Assembly: GCF_947488945.1 (NCBI RefSeq)
Contig: NZ_CANLBS010000003.1
Span: 124,001-188,000 of the forward strand
Length of the DNA stretch: 64,000 bases
Direction: 5' to 3'
From: an uncultured Streptomyces sp.
Lineage (GTDB): Bacteria; Actinomycetota; Actinomycetes; Streptomycetales; Streptomycetaceae
Shown one piece after another: positions 48,410 through 57,808 of this stretch. The position numbers were made by a program, and so were the translations under genes. The notes below the pieces were generated by a model. That model was not told the DNA's origin and made no database searches. It saw only the letters and a program-made list of their open reading frames with translations. Each line of letters begins with the position of its first letter. The first letter of the stretch is position 1.

Positions 48410-49711
48410 ATGTCTGTCGCACGTGCCCTGCGCCTCCTGTTGCGGCTTCGGAACTTCCGGCGCCTGCTCACCGTGCGTCTGCTCTCCCAGTCCGCCGACG
48501 GCGTCTACCAGGTGGCGCTGGCGGCCCACGTCGTCTTCTCCCCCGAGAAACAGGCGTCGGCGGGAGCCATCGCGTCGGCCATGGCCGTCCTCCTCCTGCC
48601 CTATTCGCTCGTCGGACCCTTCGCAGGCGTGCTCCTGGACCGCTGGCCCCGCCGCCAGATCTTCCTCCACGGCAACCTCCTGCGCGCCGTCCTCGCCTGC
48701 TGTACGGCTCTCCTCATCCTGGCGTCGGTGCCGGACTGGCTCTTCTACGTGTCCGCTCTCTGCGTCACGGCCGTCAACCGCTTCGTGCTCGCCGGTCTCT
48801 CGGCGGCGCTGCCCCGGGTCGTCGACGACGAACATCTGGTGGTCGCCAACTCGCTCTCTCCGACGGCCGGTACGCTCGCCGCGACGGTCGGAGGCGGACT
48901 GGCCCTCGGCGTGCGGATGGTGTCCGGAGAGTCGGACGCCGCCGTGGTCCTGCTCGGCGCGCTCCTCTACCTGCTCTCCGCGCTGGTGTCCCTGACGCTC
49001 CCACGCGCTCTCCTGGGACCCGACACCAACGGCTCCTCGCTCCGTCTGACGGCCGCGCTGGGAGTGACCGCCCGCGGACTCGCCCGAGGCGTCCAGCACC
49101 TGCGCGCACGGCCCGACGCGGGGAGGGCGCTGATCGGCATGACGGTCCTGCGGTTCTGCTACGGAGCGCTTACCGTCATGGTCCTCATGCTCTGCCGGTA
49201 CTACTGGACCGACGAGGAGTCAGAGGGTCTGGCTCTGCTCGGACTCGCGCTCGGCTTCTCCGCCGCCGGATTCTTCGTCGCCGCCGTGATGACCCCCTGG
49301 GCGGTGAAACGCCTGGGCCGCTACGGCTGGATGGTGGCCTGCGCGGCGACCGCCGCGGTGCTGGAACCGGTTCTGGGGCTCACCTTCGGTCTGATCCCGA
49401 TGCTGATCGTCGCCTTCGTTCTCGGCGTGGTGACCCAGGGCTCGAAGATCGCGACGGACACCGTGGTGCAGACCGCGGTGGACGACGACTTCCGCGGCCG
49501 GATCTTCTCGCTCTACGACGTCCTCTTCAATGTGGCCTTCGTGGCGGCGGCCGGTGTCTCGGCGCTGGTCCTCCCCGCGGACGGCCGGTCCCCCGCCGTC
49601 GTGATCGGCGTGGCCCTCCTCTACGCCGCGGTCGCGGCGACTCTCTTTCGTCACCGCGGAAGCACTGGGGGATTCAGCCGGCCCGACAGGCGGCCCCACG
49701 CGGCGGAGTAG
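48410..49711 (+). CDS. MFS transporter
   Basis: A membrane protein of 433 residues with about 12 hydrophobic segments. LRNFRRLLTVRLLSQSADGV and LVGPFAGVLLDRWPRRQIFL (the loop 2-3 motif DRWPRRQ) mark the major facilitator superfamily. The substrate is unknown. ATG 48410 is 18 bases after the second terminator stem and no Shine-Dalgarno is visible between them, so the gene may be weakly translated or leaderless-like. It is convergent with pcnA across two parS sites. Confidence 0.85.
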   Translation: MSVARALRLLLRLRNFRRLLTVRLLSQSADGVYQVALAAHVVFSPEKQASAGAIASAMAVLLLPYSLVGPFAGVLLDRWPRRQIFLHGNLLRAVLACCTALLILASVPDWLFYVSALCVTAVNRFVLAGLSAALPRVVDDEHLVVANSLSPTAGTLAATVGGGLALGVRMVSGESDAAVVLLGALLYLLSALVSLTLPRALLGPDTNGSSLRLTAALGVTARGLARGVQHLRARPDAGRALIGMTVLRFCYGALTVMVLMLCRYYWTDEESEGLALLGLALGFSAAGFFVAAVMTPWAVKRLGRYGWMVACAATAAVLEPVLGLTFGLIPMLIVAFVLGVVTQGSKIATDTVVQTAVDDDFRGRIFSLYDVLFNVAFVAAAGVSALVLPADGRSPAVVIGVALLYAAVAATLFRHRGSTGGFSRPDRRPHAAE

Positions 49712-49733
49712 CCGGCATCTGGCCGACGGCGAT

Positions 49734-49747
49734 GTTTCACGTGAAAC
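49734..49747. other. parS site between the MFS gene and pcnA
   Basis: Perfect GTTTCACGTGAAAC, 22 bases after the MFS stop. A second parS follows 51 bases on. Confidence 0.95.
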
Positions 49748-49773
49748 AGCGACGGCTCCGACTCCATGCGAAA

Positions 49774-49809
49774 GGGCGGGTCATGTTTCACGTGAAACAT
49801 GACCCGCCC
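49774..49809. terminator. 36-bp perfect palindrome around parS, likely bidirectional terminator
   Basis: The left arm GGGCGGGTCATGTTTCAC (49774-49791) is followed directly by its exact complement (49792-49809). It encloses the parS at 49785-49798. It lies between the convergent ends of the MFS gene (49711) and pcnA (49833). Terminator function is inferred. Confidence 0.75.
49785..49798. other. parS site inside a 36-bp palindrome
   Basis: Perfect GTTTCACGTGAAAC at the centre of the palindrome 49774-49809. Confidence 0.95.
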
Positions 49810-49832
49810 CTCCGTGAGATGCCGCCGTCGGT

Positions 49833-51275
49833 TCAGTCCTGCGCGGCCCACCACTCCTTGAGTGCCGCCACCGCACTTTCGCGCTCCATCGGCCCGTTCT
49901 CCAACCTCAGCTCCAGCAGGTGGGCATAGGCCTTCCCGATCAGCGGTCCGGGACCGACCCCGAGAACCTGCATAATCTCGTTCCCGTCGAGATCCGGACG
50001 GATGGAGTCGAGCTCTTCCTGCTCCTGGAGCAGCGTGATGCGCCGCTCCAGCTCGTCGTACGTCCGCGAGAGCGCGTTCGCCTTGCGCTTGTTCCGGGTC
50101 GTGCAGTCCGAGCGGGTCAGCTTGTGGAGTCGCTGCAGCAAGGGCCCTGCATCGCGTACGTACCGGCGCACCGCCGAGTCGGTCCACTCGCCGTCTCCGT
50201 AGCCGTGGAAGCGGAGATGCAGCTCCACCAGTCGGGACACGTCCCTGACCATCTCGTTGGAGTACTTCAGCGCCGCCATCCGCTTCTTGACCATCTTGGC
50301 CCCGACCACCTCATGGTGGTGGAAGGAGACGCGGCCGTCCTTCTCGAACCGGCGGGTCTTCGGCTTGCCGATGTCGTGGAGAAGTGCCGCGAGCCGCAGT
50401 ACGAGGTCCGGACCGTCCTCCTCCAGGCCGATGGCCTGCTCCAGAACGATCAGGGAGTGGTCGTAGACGTCCTTGTGGCGGTGATGCTCGTCACTCTCCA
50501 ACCGCAGGGCGGGCAGCTCCGGCAGGACGTGCGCGGCCAGTCCGGTGTCCACCAGCAGCGCCAGTCCCTTGCGCGGGTGCTCGGAGAGCAGCAGCTTGTT
50601 GAGCTCCTCCCGCACCCGCTCGGCAGAGACGATCTCGATCCGGCCCGCCATCTCGGTCATGGCAGCGACGACGTCGGGCGCCACCTCGAAGTCGAGCTGC
50701 GCGGCGAACCGGGCCGCACGCAGCATCCGCAGCGGGTCGTCGGAGAAGGAATCCTGAGCGGTTCCGGGGGTGCGCAGCACCTTCGCGGCCAGATCCTCGC
50801 GGCCGTGGTGCGGGTCGATGAATCCCTTGTGGGGGAGAGCGACCGCCATCGCGTTGACCGTGAAGTCGCGGCGGACCAAGTCCTCCTCGATGGAGTCGCC
50901 GTAGGAGACCTCCGGCTTCCTGGACGTCCTGTCGTACGCCTCCGACCGGTAGGTGGTGACCTCGATCTGGTAGCCGTCCTTCTGGCAGCCCACGGTGCCG
51001 AAGGCGATCCCGACCTCCCAGACCGAGTCGGCCCAGGGCCGGACGATCTTCAGAACGTCCTCCGGCCGCGCGTCGGTCGTGAAGTCCAGGTCGTTCCCGA
51101 GCCTGCCGAGCAGGGCGTCGCGGACCGAGCCGCCTACGAGGGCGAGACGGAATCCGGCGTCCTCGAAGCGGCGGGCGAGGTCGTCGGCGACCGGGGAGAC
51201 CCGAAGCAGTTCGCTGACCGCTCGGTGCTGTACCTGGCTCAGGGCGCTGGTGTTGTCATCGTTGGCGTTCGGCAC
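49833..51275 (-). CDS. pcnA: CCA tRNA nucleotidyltransferase / polyA polymerase family
   Basis: A protein of 480 residues. The nucleotidyltransferase head has GFRLALVGGSVRDALLGRLG and the metal-binding DLDFTTDA. EEDLVRRDFTVNAMAVAL and SFSDDPLRMLRAARFAAQLD complete the class II nucleotidyltransferase signature. An HD phosphohydrolase domain is at about 290-400 (AALLHDIGKPKTRRF). It probably repairs or adds the CCA end of tRNAs. GTG 51275 is taken as start; no clear ribosome-binding site is seen. It is divergent from the DUF6049 gene. Confidence 0.93.
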   Translation of the reverse strand: MPNANDDNTSALSQVQHRAVSELLRVSPVADDLARRFEDAGFRLALVGGSVRDALLGRLGNDLDFTTDARPEDVLKIVRPWADSVWEVGIAFGTVGCQKDGYQIEVTTYRSEAYDRTSRKPEVSYGDSIEEDLVRRDFTVNAMAVALPHKGFIDPHHGREDLAAKVLRTPGTAQDSFSDDPLRMLRAARFAAQLDFEVAPDVVAAMTEMAGRIEIVSAERVREELNKLLLSEHPRKGLALLVDTGLAAHVLPELPALRLESDEHHRHKDVYDHSLIVLEQAIGLEEDGPDLVLRLAALLHDIGKPKTRRFEKDGRVSFHHHEVVGAKMVKKRMAALKYSNEMVRDVSRLVELHLRFHGYGDGEWTDSAVRRYVRDAGPLLQRLHKLTRSDCTTRNKRKANALSRTYDELERRITLLQEQEELDSIRPDLDGNEIMQVLGVGPGPLIGKAYAHLLELRLENGPMERESAVAALKEWWAAQD

Positions 51276-51455
51276 AACAGAAAAGGGTACGTGCCCGCAC
51301 CGGCCCGGGCGTCACCGTTTCCTCCGGCCCTGCGAGACTCTGGCGATCATGTGGCCCGGTCCGGAGCAATCCACCACAGCGCACCTCGTTACCATGCGGG
51401 GACGCAAGGACCGACAACGATCGACCCCAGACGACGAACGAGGACGGGTACACGC

Positions 51456-53750
51456 GTGGCCGAGGCGGCAGACACCCTGGGGATGCGTCCCTCCCCTGCT
51501 CGCCGGTGGATCCGGCGCACAGCCGCGCTGGCGCTCGGGGCCCCCCTGTTCGCCGGTCTGCTGACCGCGCCGGGGGCGAACGCGACGTCGGCGGGACCGG
51601 TGGCCAAGGCCGCGACCGGCTCCCGGACGGTGGACGTGGCGCTGGACACCATCGCGCCGAGCGCCCCGGTCGAAGGAGACACCCTGACCGTCTCCGGGAC
51701 CCTGACCAACAGAGGGTCCACCACGATCCGGGAGGGCACGGTCGATCTGCGCGTCGGTCCGCATCTCTCCGGGCGCACGTCGGTGGACGCGAGCGCCGCG
51801 CGCACCGGCTATGTGCCGGGCGTGGACGCCACCACCGTGGGCGACGAGTACACGGTGAAGATCCCAGTGCTCCGCAAGGGCGTCAGCCAGGACTTCTCGC
51901 TGGACGTCCCGGTCGACAAGCTTCCGCTGGACGACGCCGGTGTCTATCAGCTCGGAGTCTCCGTGACCGGGCAGACCTCCGGCAGCACGTACCCCCAGGT
52001 CCTCGGCATCCAGCGGAGCTTCCTTCCGTGGCAGCCGGAGAGCAGCGGGACCAAGACGAAGATGACCTATCTCTGGCCGCTGATCGCCTCGGCACACGTC
52101 ACCGCGGAGACCGGATCGGACGAGCAGCAGACCCCCGTCTTCGCCGACGACGGCCTCGCCGACGAACTGGCCCCCGGTGGCCGTCTCGAGCAGCTCGTCT
52201 CGCTCGGCAGCGACCTGCCGGTGACCTGGGTCATCGATCCTGACCTGCTCGCGAGCGTGGACGCGATGACGCAGTCCTACCAGGTGAAGTCCGGCACCAC
52301 GACGGTCGCCGGCACCCACCAGGCCGTCGCCAAGGAGTGGCTCAGCGCGCTCCAGCGGGCGGTGGAGAAGGGGAAGGTGATCGCCCTGCCGTTCGCGGAC
52401 CCCGATCTGGCGTCCATCGCCCACCGCGGGAAGAACGTGTCGGGGACGCTCAGCCATCTCCAGACCGCCACCGAGGTCGCGTCCACGACCGTGGAGAGCA
52501 TCCTGCACACGACGCCGTCCACCGACTTCGCCTGGCCCGTGGACGGCGCGATCGACGCGTCCATCGTGGACGTCGCCACCTCTGCCGGCGCGCACAACGT
52601 GATCACCCGCAGCGACTCCCTCAAGGAGACCGGGAACCTCGCGTACACGCCGAGCGCGGCACGGCCCATCGGCGGCGGCACCACCGCGGTCGTGGCCGAT
52701 CACCGGCTCTCCACCGCCTTCACCGGCGACATGGCGGGAGCCGAGTCGTCCACGCTCGCCGTCCAGAACTTCCTCGCCCAGACCCTGGCGCTCACCCGGC
52801 AGGACGAGGACAACGAACGCAGCATCGTGGTGGCCCCGCAGCGGACGCCCACCGCCTCGCAGGCGCAGACCATGGCCCGCGCCGTGCGCGCGCTCGCAGA
52901 CGACCGCTGGACCCGCTCCGTGGACCTGGTGGCCGCGGCCGACGCGAAGCCGGACGCCGAGGCCACGGCGAGGGTCCCCTCGGCGGGCGCCTATCCCAAG
53001 CGGCTACGGAGCCAGGAGCTTCCCACCCAGGCGTTCCAGGACATCAGAACGACCCAGGACTCCCTCCACCGCTTCCAGGTGATCCTCACCCAGCCGGAAC
53101 GGGTCGTGACGCCGTTCGGCAACGCGATCAACCGGTCGATGTCCACGTCGTGGCGGGGACGGGCGCTGGAGGCGCAGCAGTACCGGGACTCGGTGCGTAC
53201 CTACCTCCAAGGGCTCACCGACCAGGTCCAGCTCATCCCCAAGTCGGATGTCACCCTGTCCGGGCGCAGCGCGACCCTGCCGGTCACGGTGCAGAACAAG
53301 TTGCTCCAGGGGGTCGACCATCTGGTACTGCGGCTCACCTCGGACAACCGGACCCGCCTCAAGCTCAATGACGGGGCCAGTGCGTCCATGCCGGTGGAAG
53401 TCGCCGGCGGCCACAGCCAGTCGGTGAAGTTCGACGCAGCGGCCAATGCCAACGGCCAGGTCCAGATCAAGGCGCGGCTGTTCACCGAGAACGGCACGCC
53501 CTACGGCGAGGAGATGACCTTCACGGTGAAGGTCTCCGAGGTCACCCCCACCGTCCTGCTGGTGATCGCCGGCGGGCTGCTGCTCCTGGTGCTGGCAGGT
53601 ATCAGGATGTACACCCACCGCAAGCGCTCCGTCGCAAGCGACACGGCCGGGGGCGACGGGGGTGAACCCGAGCAGCCGAGTGACCCGACACCGGACACCG
53701 GGCCGGAAAGCGGGAAGCCCTCGGGCGCGGGTGAGAAAGTGGACCGTTGA
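51456..53750 (+). CDS. DUF6049 family exported membrane-anchored protein
   Basis: A protein of 764 residues from GTG 51456 (ATG 51483 is the alternative). A signal peptide (RWIRRTAALALGAPLFAGLL, ending near GANATSA) and a C-terminal membrane anchor (VTPTVLLVIAGGLLLLVLAG) followed by an acidic tail show a large extracytoplasmic domain of about 700 residues. It starts with an immunoglobulin-like segment and includes a polysaccharide-deacetylase-like or glycosidase-like region (VTWVIDPDLLASVDAMTQ, VIALPFADPDLASI, DFAWPVDGAIDA). The domain assignments are tentative. Its stop lies 50 bases before murJ, and the order DUF6049-murJ-pseudokinase is conserved in actinobacteria as far as I recall. Confidence 0.85.
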   Translation: MAEAADTLGMRPSPARRWIRRTAALALGAPLFAGLLTAPGANATSAGPVAKAATGSRTVDVALDTIAPSAPVEGDTLTVSGTLTNRGSTTIREGTVDLRVGPHLSGRTSVDASAARTGYVPGVDATTVGDEYTVKIPVLRKGVSQDFSLDVPVDKLPLDDAGVYQLGVSVTGQTSGSTYPQVLGIQRSFLPWQPESSGTKTKMTYLWPLIASAHVTAETGSDEQQTPVFADDGLADELAPGGRLEQLVSLGSDLPVTWVIDPDLLASVDAMTQSYQVKSGTTTVAGTHQAVAKEWLSALQRAVEKGKVIALPFADPDLASIAHRGKNVSGTLSHLQTATEVASTTVESILHTTPSTDFAWPVDGAIDASIVDVATSAGAHNVITRSDSLKETGNLAYTPSAARPIGGGTTAVVADHRLSTAFTGDMAGAESSTLAVQNFLAQTLALTRQDEDNERSIVVAPQRTPTASQAQTMARAVRALADDRWTRSVDLVAAADAKPDAEATARVPSAGAYPKRLRSQELPTQAFQDIRTTQDSLHRFQVILTQPERVVTPFGNAINRSMSTSWRGRALEAQQYRDSVRTYLQGLTDQVQLIPKSDVTLSGRSATLPVTVQNKLLQGVDHLVLRLTSDNRTRLKLNDGASASMPVEVAGGHSQSVKFDAAANANGQVQIKARLFTENGTPYGEEMTFTVKVSEVTPTVLLVIAGGLLLLVLAGIRMYTHRKRSVASDTAGGDGGEPEQPSDPTPDTGPESGKPSGAGEKVDR

Positions 53751-53799
53751 GCGATGTCTGTCGAGGCCGGTCGGCCGGGGACGATGAGGTGGGGTTTCG

Positions 53800-55956
53800 A
53801 TGAACGCGCCGTACGACGGTGACCGCGGGCATGGCGCGGGCGGGCCAGGTGCCGGTGGACCTCCGGTGCCGCCGGGCACGGGCCCGGACGCTGCGCCGCA
53901 GCCGGATCCGTATCTCCAGCACGCCTACGACCACGACCCGTACCGGGAACAGGACCTCGCGTCCCAGGATCCTGTCGGTGAGGCACTCTACGACCGCGCC
54001 TCACACCCTCCGCCGCCTCCGGGCACCTATCAGCAGCCACAGCCTCTGTACCAGCAGCCTCCCGCGGCCCAGTACCCCCCGGACCCCCGGCTGTGGGCCC
54101 AGACGCCGGCACCGGAGCCCGCAGGCCCCTCCCGGCACCTGCCTTACGGCGACGACGCGGCCACCACGCAGTTCGTCGGCCTCGACGACCTGGTGACCCA
54201 GGCGTCGGAGGACAAGGAGCCGGACGCCTTCGCCCATCTCTTCCGCGACCAGGAGAGCTCGGGCCAGGGCAAACACGCCGGTCAGCCTGAACCCGCCCCT
54301 GCTCCCGCTCCCGCCCCGGCGAAGGGCGGCCGGGCCTCCAGTTTGCTGAAGTCCAGCGCCCTGATGGCGGCCGGCACCCTCGTCTCCCGTCTGACCGGCT
54401 TCGTGCGCAGCCTCGTGATCACGGCCGCCCTCGGCGCCGCCGTTCTCGGTGACACCTTCACGGTGGCGTACACCCTGCCGACGATGATCTACATCCTCAC
54501 CGTCGGCGGCGGCCTCAACTCGGTCTTCGTCCCCCAGCTCGTCCGCTCCATGAAGGACGACGAGGACGGCGGCGAGGGGTACGCCAACCGTCTCCTCACG
54601 CTGGTGATGGTGGCGCTGGCTCTGATCGTGGCGCTGGCGGTCTTCGCCGCGCCGCTCCTGATCAAGCTGATGTCACTGCCGATCGCCAACGATCCGCCCG
54701 CCAACAGCGTGGCCATCACCTTCGCCCGCTACTGCCTGCCCACGATCTTCTTCATGGGCGTGCACGTGGTGATGGGACAGATCCTCAACGCCCGCGGCAA
54801 GTTCGGCGCGATGATGTGGACCCCCGTCCTCAACAACATCGTCATGATCGCCACGTTCGGCCTGTTCATCTGGGTGTACGGAACGTCCGCCGAGTCGGAG
54901 ATGGGCGTCGCGACCATCCCGGCCGAAGGTGTCCGACTGCTGGGCGTCGGCACCCTGCTCGGGCTGACCGTGCAGGCACTCGCCATGATCCCGTACCTGC
55001 GCGAAGCGGGATTCCGCTTCCGTCCCCGGTTCGACTGGAAGGGCCACGGGCTCGGCAAGACGGTGAAGCTGGCCAAGTGGACCGTGCTGTTCGTGCTCGC
55101 CAACCAGGCCGGCGTCCTGGTCGTCACCCAGCTCGCCACCTCGGCCGGAAAGCTGTCCGGTCAGAACGGCGCGGGCATCCTGGCGTACTCCAACGCCCAG
55201 CTGATCTGGGGCATGCCGCAGGCGATCATCACCGTGTCCGTGATGGCGGCGCTACTGCCCCGGATCTCCCGTGCCGCACACGACAACGACCCGGGAGCCG
55301 TCCGCGACGACATCTCCCAGGGGCTGCGCAACTCCGCCGTCGCGATCGTGCCGGTGGCGTTCGCGTTCCTCGCGCTCGGTCTGCCGATGTGCACGCTGCT
55401 CTACGGATCGAGCGGCACCGAAGCGGCCCGGTCGATGGGCTTCATCCTGATGGCCTTCGCCCTCGGACTCATCCCGTACTCCGTGCAGTACGTGGTACTG
55501 CGTGGCTTCTACGCCTACGAGGACACCAGGACGCCGTTCTACAACACGGTGATCGTCGCCGCGGTCAACGCGGCGGCCTCCGCCGTCTGCTACGTGGTCC
55601 TGCCCTACCGCTGGGCCGTGGTCGGGATGGCGGCCTCGTACGGACTGGCCTACGCCGTCGGCGTCGGTGTCGCCTGGCGCCGGCTGCGCAACCGCCTCGG
55701 CGGCGATCTGGACGGCGCCCACGTGGTGCGGACCTACGCCCGCCTCTGCATGGCGGCCGTCCCCGCGGCGCTCGTCGGCGGAGTGGTCGGGATCGGCCTC
55801 CTGGAAGCGCTCGGCGAGGGGGTTCTCGGCTCCGTCGCCGCACTGATCTGTGGTGGCGCACTGCTGCTGGGAATCTTCGTGGTCGCCGCGAAGAAGATGC
55901 GGATCGAAGAGGTCAACGGGCTGGTGGGTATGGTCCGGGGACGGCTCGGACGCTGA
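53800..55956 (+). CDS. murJ: Lipid II flippase MurJ (MviN)
   Basis: A protein of 718 residues. A Pro/Gln/Tyr-rich cytosolic leader of about 180 residues (for example GTYQQPQPLYQQPPAAQYPP) precedes 13-14 membrane segments starting at KSSALMAAGTLVSRLTGFVR. The MviN blocks ARYCLPTIFFMGVHVVMGQI and GFYAYEDTRTPFYNTVIVAA are present. E. coli MurJ has about 510 residues, so the leader is the main difference. It flips lipid II across the membrane. It is followed by the pseudokinase gene after 128 bases. Confidence 0.95.
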   Translation: MNAPYDGDRGHGAGGPGAGGPPVPPGTGPDAAPQPDPYLQHAYDHDPYREQDLASQDPVGEALYDRASHPPPPPGTYQQPQPLYQQPPAAQYPPDPRLWAQTPAPEPAGPSRHLPYGDDAATTQFVGLDDLVTQASEDKEPDAFAHLFRDQESSGQGKHAGQPEPAPAPAPAPAKGGRASSLLKSSALMAAGTLVSRLTGFVRSLVITAALGAAVLGDTFTVAYTLPTMIYILTVGGGLNSVFVPQLVRSMKDDEDGGEGYANRLLTLVMVALALIVALAVFAAPLLIKLMSLPIANDPPANSVAITFARYCLPTIFFMGVHVVMGQILNARGKFGAMMWTPVLNNIVMIATFGLFIWVYGTSAESEMGVATIPAEGVRLLGVGTLLGLTVQALAMIPYLREAGFRFRPRFDWKGHGLGKTVKLAKWTVLFVLANQAGVLVVTQLATSAGKLSGQNGAGILAYSNAQLIWGMPQAIITVSVMAALLPRISRAAHDNDPGAVRDDISQGLRNSAVAIVPVAFAFLALGLPMCTLLYGSSGTEAARSMGFILMAFALGLIPYSVQYVVLRGFYAYEDTRTPFYNTVIVAAVNAAASAVCYVVLPYRWAVVGMAASYGLAYAVGVGVAWRRLRNRLGGDLDGAHVVRTYARLCMAAVPAALVGGVVGIGLLEALGEGVLGSVAALICGGALLLGIFVVAAKKMRIEEVNGLVGMVRGRLGR

Positions 55957-56084
55957 TCCGCCGCCGTACCGCACAACCATGTCCGGATTCCGCGTGTCGT
56001 GCATAGCGCCGGAGTGTGGGCACAATTGCCTGACTGCGCGGAGCCGGCGGGCGACGCGCAAGAAATGGGGAGGCAGGAGCGACG

Positions 56085-57782
56085 GTGGCGGAACGTAGCA
56101 CGGCTGCCGTCGACGTGGCCGACAACGGTGGCGACGAGCCGCCGACCGCCAAGGCGGGCGGGGCCACGGCCGACGGAGCGGCGGAAGCCAAGAATCCCGA
56201 GGGCGAAGCCCCCGGCGGCGCCGAAGGCGGGAGCGTCGGTGCTGCCGACGTGCCGCCCGCGCCCGATCTGCACAGTGGACACAAGCTCGCCAGGCGCTAC
56301 CGCCTGGAAGAGTGCGTCACCCGTCTGGACGGCTTCAGCAGCTGGCGTGCGGTCGACGAGAAGCTGCGCCGCGCGGTCGGCGTGCACCTCCTGCACGCCA
56401 CCCACCCCCGCGCGCGTTCCGTGCTGGCGGCGGCCCGCTCCTCCGCCCTGCTCGGCGACCCCCGCTTCGTCCAGGTCCTGGACGCAGTGGAGGAGGACGA
56501 CCTCGTCTACGTGGTCCACGAGTGGCTGCCGGACGCCGTGGAACTCACCCCCTTGCTGGCCGCGGGGCCGCTGGAAGCCCACGACTGCTATCAGCTCGTC
56601 AGTCAGCTCTCCCAGGCGATGGCGGCGGCCCACCGGGAAGGCCTCGCCCATCTGCGGCTGACGCCCGGGGCGGTCCTGCGCAGCTCCACCGGGCAGTACC
56701 GGATCCGCGGCCTCGCCGTGGACGCCGCCCTGCGCGGCATCACCGCCGAGCGCCCCCTGCGCACCGACACGGAGGCCGTCGGCGCCCTGCTCTACGCCGC
56801 CCTGACCCAGCGGTGGCCTTACGAGAACGACGCCTACGGGCTCACCGGGCTGCCCAAGGGCATGGGCCTCATCGCCCCCGACCAGGTGCGGGCAGGCGTC
56901 CACCGGGGCCTGTCCGAGCTGGCCATGCGGGCGCTCGCCAACGACGGCGCCACCGCCTCCCGCCAGGAACAGCCCTGCACCACTCCGGACGAGCTGGCCA
57001 AGGCCGTGGCCGCGATGCCTCGTATTGCGGCGCCCGAGCCGACGTTCACCGCTCCGCCCGAGTACCAGCGCACCACGTACCAACAGGGCACCTACGGCCG
57101 TCCTCCGGCACGCCCGGTGTCCGCCACACAGCCCCTCATGAGCGCGCCCCCCGCACCTCTGCAGAGCCGGACCGGAAGGGCCCTGAAGTGGGCCGTGTCC
57201 GCACTGCTGATCGCCGCCCTGGGTCTCGGGAGCTGGCAGCTCGCGGAGACGCTGATCGACCGCGGCAAGGACTCCGACGACACCGGCACCACCCAGACGG
57301 AGAGCGGCGGGGAGGACGACAAGAACCTCCTGGAGAGCGGCAAGCCGATCTCCGTCGTCGAAGCCCAGGACTACGACCCGCTGGGCACCGACGGTTCGGA
57401 GAAACCCGAGTCGATACAGGACGCCATCGACGGCGATCCCAGTACCTACTGGCGCACCTCCAGCTACTACTCGTCCAGGTTCGGCGGGCTCAAGTCGGGG
57501 GTCGGCGTCGTCCTCGACCTCGGAAAGGTGCAGCAGGTCGGAGCGGTCGACGTCTCCTTCTTCGGCGGCGACACCTCGGTGGAACTGCGGACCTCGGACG
57601 CCTCGTCCTACCCCTCGATGCCGGACGGTTTCACCAAGGTGGCGCAGGGCACCGGAACGAAGGTGAAGCTCAAGCCCGACGAACCGGTACGCGCCAGGTA
57701 CCTTCTGGTCTGGCTGACGGAGTTGCCGGGTAGCGGCAGCGCCTATCGCGGAAAGGTCTCGGACATCGCCGTGACCAGCTGA
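56085..57782 (+). CDS. Pseudokinase with membrane anchor and discoidin-like domain
   Basis: A protein of 565 residues. Residues about 65-320 have a protein-kinase fold (GHKLARRYRLEECVTRLDGF) but the catalytic loop reads GLAHLRLTPGAVL instead of HRDxxxxN, the DFG region is changed (RIRGLAVDAA) and there is no VAIK-type lysine, so it should be catalytically dead. A membrane segment at about 366-386 (ALKWAVSALLIAALGLGSWQ) separates it from an outer domain (about 420-565) with a discoidin/F5-F8-like jelly-roll, SIQDAIDGDPSTYWRTSSYY. Mycobacterial MviN (Rv3910) carries the same pseudokinase and outer domain as one chain with MurJ; here they are separate genes. Confidence 0.88.
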   Translation: MAERSTAAVDVADNGGDEPPTAKAGGATADGAAEAKNPEGEAPGGAEGGSVGAADVPPAPDLHSGHKLARRYRLEECVTRLDGFSSWRAVDEKLRRAVGVHLLHATHPRARSVLAAARSSALLGDPRFVQVLDAVEEDDLVYVVHEWLPDAVELTPLLAAGPLEAHDCYQLVSQLSQAMAAAHREGLAHLRLTPGAVLRSSTGQYRIRGLAVDAALRGITAERPLRTDTEAVGALLYAALTQRWPYENDAYGLTGLPKGMGLIAPDQVRAGVHRGLSELAMRALANDGATASRQEQPCTTPDELAKAVAAMPRIAAPEPTFTAPPEYQRTTYQQGTYGRPPARPVSATQPLMSAPPAPLQSRTGRALKWAVSALLIAALGLGSWQLAETLIDRGKDSDDTGTTQTESGGEDDKNLLESGKPISVVEAQDYDPLGTDGSEKPESIQDAIDGDPSTYWRTSSYYSSRFGGLKSGVGVVLDLGKVQQVGAVDVSFFGGDTSVELRTSDASSYPSMPDGFTKVAQGTGTKVKLKPDEPVRARYLLVWLTELPGSGSAYRGKVSDIAVTS

Positions 57783-57808
57783 CGGCCATCTGGGGGAGGG
57801 GCTCACCG

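Noticed and set aside
49920-51455. Upstream extension of the DUF6049 frame
   Set aside because: It is antisense to pcnA and lacks a start with a ribosome-binding site; the real start is near 51456.
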